From Bacillota bacterium (lineage in GTDB: Bacteria > Bacillota > Bacilli > Bacillales > Cytobacillaceae), in contig JAEWDX010000378.1 of the NCBI GenBank assembly GCA_023389895.1, forward strand, positions 1-5,434: 5,434 nt of DNA, given 5' to 3'. Position 1 is the first letter of the stretch. Each line of letters starts with the position of its first letter. Shown piece after piece: positions 1 to 5,001 of this stretch. Both the position numbers and the translations under genes were made by a program. The notes beneath the pieces are model-generated. The model worked only from the letters and a program-made list of their open reading frames with translations, searched no databases and was not told the origin of the DNA.

Positions 1-195
1 AACAATGCTCCATAAAGTGATTGACTGTATCGTTGCTTCTTTGATGAAAAAAAGCTCGATCATTTTATAGGCGCCTAAATAGGGGATGAACCCTCCTCCT
101 ACACTTATAATGGCACAAATGACAGAAGACACCATTTGAGCTTTACATGATTTCGTAAAGCGCAAAACGATTAAAAGCCAATGAGAATTTTTCAT
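1..195 (-). CDS. ABC transporter permease/ATPase, N-terminal fragment (probable IrtA/YbtP-like, exporter fold)
   Basis: This is the first 65 codons of a gene that continues beyond the left edge, so the ATPase domain is not visible. The start ATG at 195 is chosen because GAGGTG (minus strand, 203-208) lies 7 nt upstream; an in-frame ATG at 210 lies inside that site and is less likely. The protein opens with a short amphipathic stretch (WLLIVLRFTKSCK, residues 6-18). A first membrane segment follows at about 20-40, with the turn GGGFIPYLGAYKMIELFF at 33-50. This layout is typical of type IV (exporter-fold) ABC proteins with fused membrane and ATPase domains, including the IrtA/IrtB and YbtP/YbtQ importers of ferric siderophores. 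It lies 68 nt after the EcfT gene on the same strand with no terminator seen between, so it is probably cotranscribed. A second such half-transporter may follow outside the window. The family call rests on a short fragment and on context. Confidence 0.65.
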   Translation of the reverse strand, partial: MKNSHWLLIVLRFTKSCKAQMVSSVICAIISVGGGFIPYLGAYKMIELFFIKEATIQSITLWSIV

Positions 196-263
196 TTTAT
201 GACACCTCATGTTTTTAACTTTGTAAAAATGATCGTAAATAACCGGCGTGTTTCTTCTAAACA

Positions 264-1094
264 TTAATGATATATTTTGAAAACTGATAAACTACCAAGA
301 AGCTGAAAAGTAGACAGCAAATAAATAAGCAGAAGGGAGGCGCTCCAAAAACCGATTATAAAAAAGTAATCTCTCTTCGTCATAATCGATTTTCTTAAAT
401 AAGTTCGAGTTGGGTAGGCGCCAAAGGCACGCGAATCCATTGAATAAGCCATCCGCTCAGCATGGCGAATCGATGCTGACAGAAGGGGGAGGGCATACCG
501 CTTCGTGCGCTCAGCAAGCTTAGAAAATCTCTTCTCACTCGTATAGCCACGGACTTGATGTGCCATTTTCACGAGTCGAAACTGTTTCATAAGAATAGGA
601 ATAAAGCGCAGAACAGCTAACACACCAAAGCCAAAGCGATAGTTTAATTTCCACTGTTGGATAAGAGAGCGGATGAAATCGCTGGAATTAGTCGTTAAAG
701 TAAATAATAATGATAAGACGAGTAAAGAGAGAAGCCGAAGACCAGTAGCCAACCCAAATAAGACGCCACCTTCATAAATATGAATAAATGAATAAGAAAA
801 AATGAGCTTTGAGCCTTCATTAATTTGTTTACTTACCATAAGTGGATATAGTAAGATAAAGCACAAAATAAAAAGAAACATCGGAAAACAAATTTTCATA
901 TATTGCAGAAAGGAAATCCGTCCACATATTAATGTTGTCAAAATCGTGAAACTAATAAAAATAAGCGGTGTCCAAATATTTGTTGTTATAGCGAGAAAGA
1001 TTGCTATCGGGCTGATCGCTAATAGCTTGCTAAGTGGATTCAGCCCATGTAGAAAAGATTTTTTTTCATTGTTTAAGTCACCATAAGTCATCAT
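264..1094 (-). CDS. ECF transporter transmembrane coupling protein (EcfT, YkoC/CbiQ family)
   Basis: This 276-residue membrane protein is the scaffold that links the S component to the two ATPase domains of an energy-coupling factor importer. The start of the family is recognisable in the LHGLNPLSKLL motif (15-25). Hydrophobic segments follow at about 26-57, 66-87, 108-135 and 243-268. Between them lies the cytosolic coupling region with the two family signatures: AHQVRG at 178-183 and SRAFG at 221-225, the arginine-containing motifs that dock into the ATPase grooves. Length is normal for the family. The ATG at 1094 overlaps the ATPase stop codon (ATGA, 4 nt), which implies translational coupling, and GGAG lies 7 nt upstream. 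A second ATG follows directly. The motifs make the family call firm; the substrate is set by the S component. Confidence 0.93.
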   Translation of the reverse strand: MMTYGDLNNEKKSFLHGLNPLSKLLAISPIAIFLAITTNIWTPLIFISFTILTTLICGRISFLQYMKICFPMFLFILCFILLYPLMVSKQINEGSKLIFSYSFIHIYEGGVLFGLATGLRLLSLLVLSLLFTLTTNSSDFIRSLIQQWKLNYRFGFGVLAVLRFIPILMKQFRLVKMAHQVRGYTSEKRFSKLAERTKRYALPLLSASIRHAERMAYSMDSRAFGAYPTRTYLRKSIMTKRDYFFIIGFWSASLLLIYLLSTFQLLGSLSVFKIYH

Positions 1095-2845
1095 GTTACC
1101 GCTCCATAATATTGTTCAAATTTAGTAAGTAGTTTCTCGGTAAGACTTCCTTCTCCATATTTCGGTTGTATCGCTGTCGTCTGCAGCATAATTTCGACAA
1201 TTGGCGGCAATGCCAGCCCGGCTTCTTCAAGCAGAGCTGGCTTAGAGAATAATGCTTCTACTGGACCGTGGAAGCGCAAGAACCCTTTATCTAAAACGGC
1301 GACATGGTCAGCATATTCAGCAATTAAATTCATATCATGGGAGATCATAATGACTGTATTGCCCGCCTTCTGCAAGTCCTTCATTATCCTCATAAGCTTA
1401 TTGGCATTTTGCAAGTCTTGACCAAATGTTGGTTCATCGAAGATTAATAGCTTTTGCCCTGTAATTAGCATGGAGGCAACACTTAAACGCCGCTTTTCAC
1501 CATGGCTTAAACAAAAGGGATTCATTTCGGCATAGTCAATTAATGCGAATTGTTCTAGCATTGTATGAACACGGGCATCGATTTCACTTTGAGTCAGCTT
1601 TAGACGCTTTAGTCCAAATGCTAGCTCATCAATTACCCGACTTGTCACAAATTGATGCTCTGGATTTTGAAAGACATAGCCAACCTTTTGTGAAACATCG
1701 TGGACAGGTAACTGAACGAGCTCACACCCGTCTAAAAAAATGACATCTTTTTGAAGAGGCAAAAGCTTAACGATATACTGTGCTAATGTTGATTTACCCG
1801 CACCATTTTTTCCAACAACTGCGAGAAAGTCTCCTTGTGGAATTTTCAGTTCCATTGGTTTAAGCGGACAAAAGTGTTTACATGAGAAATGACGGTTTTT
1901 AATTTCTAATGCTATTTTTGCGTCCGACAGTAGTATACATTGTTCATTGTTATTTTCTCTATGTATCATGTTTTTTTCGGTAGTTAGTTTAGCAGGTAAT
2001 AATGCAGTAAGCACTTTGGCTGTTTCAGTTACAGTAATCGGTGTTCTATTGATTGCGAATCCTTTTCTTTTTAGTTCATTAATAATGCGAACACAATCTG
2101 GGAGCCAAACCCCTTCTGAAATCAACTGCTCGTAATGCTCATAAAAAACATTCTGTGGAGTTCCATCGGCTATAATTCGCCCATTTTTTCCAAGGACAAT
2201 GACATGATTGACAATATCGATTAGCTTATCTAGTTTATGTTCAATAATAATAATGGTAAGATTAGTCGTCTGCTGAAGTTTACGTAAAGTGGAAAAGAAC
2301 TCATTTGTGCCTTCAGGATCCAGATATGCTGTCGGTTCATCAAGAATAAGAATTTGCGGCTGCATACAAAGGACAGAAGCTAAAGCAAGTCTTTGTTTTT
2401 GCCCACCTGAAAGCTGATCATTTAATTGCTGCTGATAACCCTCTAGTCCTGTTTGCTTTAAAGCTAATTGAATGCCTTCAGTAATTTCCTTTGGTGGCAA
2501 ACAAAGATTTTCTAATCCGAAAGCAATTTCATCCTCCACTTTCATTGTAACGAGCTGAGCTTCAGGATCTTGGAAGACAAGACCGACTTGTTTTGTTAGT
2601 TCTCCAATCGACATCGTGTGAATTTTTCTATCCGCGATTTTTATCGTTCCACTTAATTCCCCTTGAATATGGTAGGGGATTAAGCCATTTAGGCAATGGA
2701 CGAGGGAGCTTTTCCCAGAACCAGAGGCACCTAATAGTAAAGTTATGTCATTTTTTTTAATGGATAAATTGATATTATTGAGTGTTTTTCGTGTTGCTCC
2801 TGCATAGGTGAAGCTAATATCTTTCATTTCGATCATGACAATCAC
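1091..2845 (-). CDS. ECF transporter ATPase, fused double domain (EcfA-EcfA', YkoD-like)
   Basis: This 584-residue protein carries both ATP-hydrolysing domains of an ECF importer in one chain. Domain 1 (about 5-245) has Walker A GASGSGKS (39-46), Q-loop VFQDPE (Gln92), signature LSGGQ (145-149), Walker B ILILDEPT (Glu170) and switch His203. Domain 2 (about 312-545) has GKNGAGKST (345-353), VFQNPE (Gln393), a modified signature LSHGE (447-451), LLIFDEPT (Glu471) and His503. A polar linker at about 255-305 joins them, and a short tail follows domain 2. Both catalytic glutamates and both switch histidines are present, so both sites look able to bind ATP. The first codon given is GTG, but AAGAGG lies almost against it; ATG at 2836 (MIEMKDISF) is an equally good start with an 11-nt spacing. 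The gene begins 6 nt after the S-component stop and overlaps EcfT by 4 nt, so S-A-T is one operon, the order of ykoEDC. Confidence 0.95.
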   Translation of the reverse strand: MIVMIEMKDISFTYAGATRKTLNNINLSIKKNDITLLLGASGSGKSSLVHCLNGLIPYHIQGELSGTIKIADRKIHTMSIGELTKQVGLVFQDPEAQLVTMKVEDEIAFGLENLCLPPKEITEGIQLALKQTGLEGYQQQLNDQLSGGQKQRLALASVLCMQPQILILDEPTAYLDPEGTNEFFSTLRKLQQTTNLTIIIIEHKLDKLIDIVNHVIVLGKNGRIIADGTPQNVFYEHYEQLISEGVWLPDCVRIINELKRKGFAINRTPITVTETAKVLTALLPAKLTTEKNMIHRENNNEQCILLSDAKIALEIKNRHFSCKHFCPLKPMELKIPQGDFLAVVGKNGAGKSTLAQYIVKLLPLQKDVIFLDGCELVQLPVHDVSQKVGYVFQNPEHQFVTSRVIDELAFGLKRLKLTQSEIDARVHTMLEQFALIDYAEMNPFCLSHGEKRRLSVASMLITGQKLLIFDEPTFGQDLQNANKLMRIMKDLQKAGNTVIMISHDMNLIAEYADHVAVLDKGFLRFHGPVEALFSKPALLEEAGLALPPIVEIMLQTTAIQPKYGEGSLTEKLLTKFEQYYGAVT

Positions 2846-2851
2846 GTCCTC

Positions 2852-3439
2852 TTATGCTCTTCGATAATCTGCTAATAGTCCTGTTTTCATAACTGCATCT
2901 GCAAGCCCTTTTGATAATAAGCCACCAATTATTCCCCCAATTGCACTTACGGACAGCATCGTAATTTGGACTCCGATTGCTAAAGAGGCATGTCCATATA
3001 ATGGATATTCAAGCAGTGCACTGATAAGTGTAGCAATTGCTCCGCTAATCATGATAAAGCCAACTGAGTAATGGCGATAACGTGCAAGTAAAAACGGTAG
3101 CTCACATTCAACACCAGCAAGTGCTGCCCAAAGGACACCAATTAATCCGTAGGGAGAGAATGGTAGCATAACGAGTCCGCTAATGGTCATCGATATAATG
3201 GCGGCCCCAGGCTTTCTAATTAAATAAATGGCCATTAAGCCAGGAATCATGAAAATTCCATCCGTAACTCTTGAATAGGCAGGACCTAATATTGCTGCTA
3301 ATGGAAAGTAAAGATAGGTAACACCAAATAATACAAAGGCAAACACAACTCCAATCATCCCAGTAATCAGAATATCCTTTGTACTCCAAAAGCCTTTTCG
3401 TCGTTGTAAAGTATGATAATTATCTGCTTCATTCATCAC
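2852..3439 (-). CDS. ECF transporter substrate-capture (S) component, YkoE-like
   Basis: This 195-residue integral membrane protein is the substrate-binding subunit of the ECF importer. After a polar N-terminus it has about six hydrophobic segments (roughly 22-45, 48-72, 78-96, 98-118, 124-145 and 154-178), the usual S-component topology. YkoE-type features are the IRKPGAA stretch at 74-80 after the second helix and the ending LLSKGLADAVMKTGLL at 174-189. In Bacillus subtilis YkoE serves a thiamin-related ECF system. Here no thiamin riboswitch is visible upstream, and a Fur-like site lies 40 nt before the gene, so a different, iron-linked substrate is inferred. Cys111, Glu112 and Glu144 lie in or near membrane segments and could contact a ligand. 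The start is GTG at 3439 followed at once by ATG; AGGAAGG sits about 11 nt before the GTG, so the GTG is slightly favoured. It is the first gene of the S-A-T operon. Confidence 0.85.
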   Translation of the reverse strand: MMNEADNYHTLQRRKGFWSTKDILITGMIGVVFAFVLFGVTYLYFPLAAILGPAYSRVTDGIFMIPGLMAIYLIRKPGAAIISMTISGLVMLPFSPYGLIGVLWAALAGVECELPFLLARYRHYSVGFIMISGAIATLISALLEYPLYGHASLAIGVQITMLSVSAIGGIIGGLLSKGLADAVMKTGLLADYRRA

Positions 3440-3478
3440 TGTTGCAACTTCCTTCCTCTATAAAATAAATTTTGTAAT

Positions 3479-3493
3479 TGAGATTAATTATCA
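3479..3493. promoter_or_regulatory. Fur-like operator before the ECF operon
   Basis: TGAGATT-A-ATTATCA matches the Bacillus 7-1-7 Fur model (TGATAAT-N-ATTATCA) at 12 of 14 informative positions, with one half-site perfect. It lies between the araC terminator and the S-component start, about 40 nt upstream of the GTG, where an operator for the ECF operon would be expected. No clean -35/-10 pair is evident here, so the exact promoter is not called. The region is AT-rich and some chance similarity is possible. Confidence 0.5.
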
Positions 3494-3496
3494 TAG

Positions 3497-3518
3497 AAAA
3501 AGAGCGGCACTGCCGCTC
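3497..3518 (-). terminator. Rho-independent terminator after the araC-type regulator
   Basis: The minus strand shows a perfect 7-bp stem (GAGCGGC/GCCGCTC) with a 3-nt loop, directly followed by TTTTT. It begins 22 nt after the regulator's stop codon. It has no comparable U-tract on the plus strand, so it serves only the minus-strand transcript. It separates the regulator from the ECF operon, which therefore needs its own promoter or readthrough. Confidence 0.9.
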
Positions 3519-3540
3519 CAATTAATTAATATAGCTCCAT

Positions 3541-4503
3541 TTAGACAAATTCTTTCTGATATTGAGTTGGTGGCATTCCTTTAATTTCCTTAAACGCTGC
3601 GGAAAATTTACTTGGATTGCTATAGCCTACTCGTCCAGCAATTGTAGCAATAGTTTCATCAGTCGTTCGCAATAAATCTGCGGCAATTTCAATTCGATGT
3701 GCCCGCAAGTATGAATAGATCGATTGCCCATAAATCGCTTTAAAGCAATTTTTCATCGTTGTTAATGGAATATTAAAATGAGTGGATAATTCCACTAACG
3801 TCATCCGCTCATCGATATGTGTCCGCATATATTCCATTATGCTTTTTACGGTTTCAACTTGCTTCTTCGGAAAATACGGGGAGCTTTGTGAAAAGGGACA
3901 AATGTCAATGGTACTTAATGATAAGAGCAGCTCCATTATTTTTAGTTGAAAATAGGGCGTACGAATTTTTTCGGGGACAGCATATAATTGATGGAAAATA
4001 TGCTGAAGAGAGTCGACACTACGGATGATGAATGGCTGCCCATTATCCTTGAATCTCTTGATTAAATCTTGCAAGTCAATTGAAAAATCTTTAAACAAGG
4101 AAGGAGGAGCTGTATCTAGATAAATAGCAATCGTAATCCCTTTATAATAATGAAGAGGGAAGCCGAATAGATGATGGTGATTGCGATTTAAACATATTTG
4201 AATATCATCTTTGCCTAAATACATAAATGTGCCATTTTGAAACTCCCATTCAATTCTTCCTTCAAGACAAAAATCAATCGTCAACATATGTACATTCGAA
4301 TGGAAATTAGAAAAGCATTGCTGCATTTGAAAATCATTGAACATAATATCGATTCCGGGAAAGACATTATAGCTTGTCATCAATCCTCTACCTGTAGCAT
4401 CTTTCACCTTGAATAGAGACAGCTCATTATTTTTGCGAAGAATAGAAATATTGTCACCGTAATTAATTCGTTTATTTCGGTTGTTAACCATCTGGATAGA
4501 CAA
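3541..4503 (-). CDS. AraC-family transcriptional regulator (YbtA/PchR-like candidate)
   Basis: This 320-residue regulator has a C-terminal double helix-turn-helix domain at about 215-318. The first HTH covers LVELSTHFNIPLTTMKNCFK (236-255). The second covers TIATIAGRVGYSNPSKFSAAFK (284-305), followed by the family ending KGMPPTQYQKEF (308-319). The N-terminal 200 residues form a ligand-sensing region with the segment FCLEGRIEWEF (78-88) and a histidine-rich NRNHHHLFGFP (107-117), of the kind seen in PchR/YbtA-type siderophore-responsive activators. That subfamily assignment is from pattern and context. The start is TTG at 4503, with AGAGGAG a few bases upstream; an ATG four codons later is too far from that site. 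The gene has a near-consensus promoter overlapped by a perfect Fur box, so iron repression of the activator itself is likely. Its probable targets are the ECF operon downstream, the divergent MFS gene, or both. The inducer is unknown. Confidence 0.88.
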   Translation of the reverse strand: MSIQMVNNRNKRINYGDNISILRKNNELSLFKVKDATGRGLMTSYNVFPGIDIMFNDFQMQQCFSNFHSNVHMLTIDFCLEGRIEWEFQNGTFMYLGKDDIQICLNRNHHHLFGFPLHYYKGITIAIYLDTAPPSLFKDFSIDLQDLIKRFKDNGQPFIIRSVDSLQHIFHQLYAVPEKIRTPYFQLKIMELLLSLSTIDICPFSQSSPYFPKKQVETVKSIMEYMRTHIDERMTLVELSTHFNIPLTTMKNCFKAIYGQSIYSYLRAHRIEIAADLLRTTDETIATIAGRVGYSNPSKFSAAFKEIKGMPPTQYQKEFV

Positions 4504-4538
4504 TTCTCCTCTCTAATATTCCAAGAAATCCTCTCTAT

Positions 4539-4567
4539 ATTATAATAATATTGATAATCATTATCAA
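4539..4567 (-). promoter_or_regulatory. Sigma-A promoter of the araC-type regulator
   Basis: On the minus strand, TTGATA (4567-4562) and TATAAT (4544-4539) are separated by exactly 17 bp, a near-perfect vegetative promoter. Transcription would start near 4532, giving a leader of about 30 nt before the TTG start. The Fur palindrome covers the -35 element and most of the spacer, so Fur binding would block RNA polymerase. Confidence 0.85.
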
Positions 4568-4568
4568 T
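4550..4568. promoter_or_regulatory. Fur box I, perfect 19-bp palindrome
   Basis: ATTGATAATCATTATCAAT is a perfect 9-1-9 inverted repeat that contains the exact Bacillus 7-1-7 Fur consensus TGATAAT-C-ATTATCA. It overlaps the -35 and spacer of the araC promoter. Of the Fur-like sites in the window it is the closest match, so iron repression of the regulator gene is strongly suggested. Confidence 0.92.
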
Positions 4569-4592
4569 TATAAAAATATTAACTTTCCAACA

Positions 4593-4702
4593 TCATAACG
4601 TAACCAGAGACAAGAATTGATTCAATTGAATTTGCGACCCTGTATCACAAGAAAAGCTAGTAAGTGTCACGAGAAAATTATATTTCGATTAAGCTTTTTC
4701 AT
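4593..4702 (-). pseudogene. Possible frameshifted remnant of a lipoprotein gene
   Basis: On the minus strand, GGAGG (4714-4710) lies 7 nt before an ATG at 4702 that opens MKKLNRNIIFS and stops at 4667 after 11 codons. From about 4676 another frame continues to a TGA at 4595-4593. Adding one T in the TTTT run (4677-4674) joins the two into a 36-residue product: MKKLNRN, then hydrophobic IIFLVTLTSFS, then Cys-Asp-Thr-Gly-Ser. That resembles a lipoprotein signal peptide, although the residues before the Cys (S-F-S) fit the lipobox poorly. Fur box II lies just upstream, as expected for an iron-regulated binding lipoprotein. The frame is far too short for an intact binding protein, so an internal deletion would also be needed. 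Alternatives are a short regulatory leader peptide or chance. Confidence 0.35.
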
Positions 4703-4730
4703 CTCTAATCCTCCAAAATGTAATTAAATA

Positions 4731-4749
4731 GATAATGAGAATCATTATC
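4731..4749. promoter_or_regulatory. Fur box II
   Basis: GATAATGAGAATCATTATC matches the classical 19-bp Fur consensus at 18 of 19 positions and forms an 8-3-8 inverted repeat. It lies midway between araC and the MFS gene. Its nearest downstream elements are a ribosome binding site on each strand (4710-4714 minus and 4767-4772 plus), neither of which now precedes an evident intact gene. It may act on a relic gene, on a long MFS leader transcript, or on both directions. Confidence 0.88.
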
Positions 4750-4833
4750 GACATAAGTTAGCATAAAGGAGGATGTGAACTTCTACAATGGAGAAATTAA
4801 AATAGCTTATTTAATTTTTGTCCAAAATAAAAT

Positions 4834-4858
4834 CCGTATAACCGTATTAATATCCGTC
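4834..4858. promoter_or_regulatory. CCGT direct repeats, candidate AraC-type operator
   Basis: ATCCGTA and ATCCGTC recur 20 bp apart (CCGT at 4834 and 4854), with a further ACCGTA between them (CCGT at 4842). AraC-family activators typically bind direct repeats about two helical turns apart, upstream of the target promoter. This site lies about 50 bp before Fur box III and 140 bp before the MFS start. No copy was seen ahead of the ECF operon, so the link to the neighbouring regulator is only a hypothesis. Confidence 0.3.
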
Positions 4859-4908
4859 AATTGGTGGTGAGGAGCATTTAAAAATAGTAAACTAGTCATG
4901 TTTCTAAA

Positions 4909-4923
4909 TGATAATGGTTATCA
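4909..4923. promoter_or_regulatory. Fur box III, upstream of the MFS gene
   Basis: TGATAAT-G-GTTATCA matches the Bacillus 7-1-7 model at all but one informative position. It lies 78 nt before the MFS start codon. The GATAAT within it could double as a -10 hexamer, but no convincing -35 was found at the right distance, so the promoter itself is not called. It makes iron repression of the MFS gene likely. Confidence 0.8.
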
Positions 4924-4956
4924 AAGAAAGAAAGGACGATTTCATCTAAAAAAATA

Positions 4957-4973
4957 GATAATCAATTATTATC
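4957..4973. promoter_or_regulatory. Weak Fur-like inverted repeat
   Basis: GATAAT and ATTATC form an inverted repeat with a 5-bp gap, 28 nt before the MFS start and 33 bp after Fur box III. The half-sites are those of Fur but the spacing is not the standard one, so it could be a secondary half-site cluster or a chance result of AT-rich sequence. Confidence 0.3.
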
Positions 4974-5001
4974 ACTAACATTTTATATGGAGGAAAGGGA
5001 A

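Larger units (their letters stand above)
4504..5001. other. Divergent intergenic control region between araC and MFS genes
   Basis: These 498 bp hold no intact gene that I can support. They contain the araC promoter with Fur box I, a possible broken lipoprotein gene, Fur boxes II and III, a weak fourth Fur-like repeat, CCGT direct repeats, and an AGGAGG at 4767-4772 with no convincing start codon. No hairpin followed by a T-run and no recognisable riboswitch was found. The length is unusual for a simple two-gene divergent spacer and fits loss of a gene that once stood here. Confidence 0.7.

Noticed and set aside
196..263. Possible terminator or promoter between EcfT and the ABC gene
   Set aside because: No stem followed by a T-run and no convincing -35/-10 pair was found; cotranscription is the simpler reading.
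802..1086. 94-codon plus-strand open frame opposite the EcfT gene
   Set aside because: It lies wholly within a well-supported gene on the other strand, and its product resembles no family I recognise.
1543..1743. 66-codon plus-strand open frame opposite the ATPase gene
   Set aside because: It is antisense to conserved ATPase domain 2 and has no own context, so it is a coding shadow.
1947..2135. 62-codon plus-strand open frame with a hydrophobic start
   Set aside because: It is antisense to the linker of the ATPase gene; hydrophobicity arises from reading the complement, and no promoter is evident.
3440..3540. Thiamin (TPP) riboswitch expected for a YkoE-type gene
   Set aside because: The gap holds a terminator and a Fur-like site only; the CTGAGA core and partner motifs of a THI element were not seen and there is too little room.
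3819..4028. 69-codon plus-strand open frame opposite the AraC gene
   Set aside because: It is contained in the regulator gene and shows no recognisable domain.
4621..4630. TTCAATTGAA palindrome
   Set aside because: A 10-bp AT-rich palindrome is easily found by chance in this composition and no repeat or motif supports a function.
4898..4957. 19-codon frame (MFLNDNGYQ...) over Fur box III
   Set aside because: It has no ribosome binding site at a proper distance and overlaps an operator; no support for translation.
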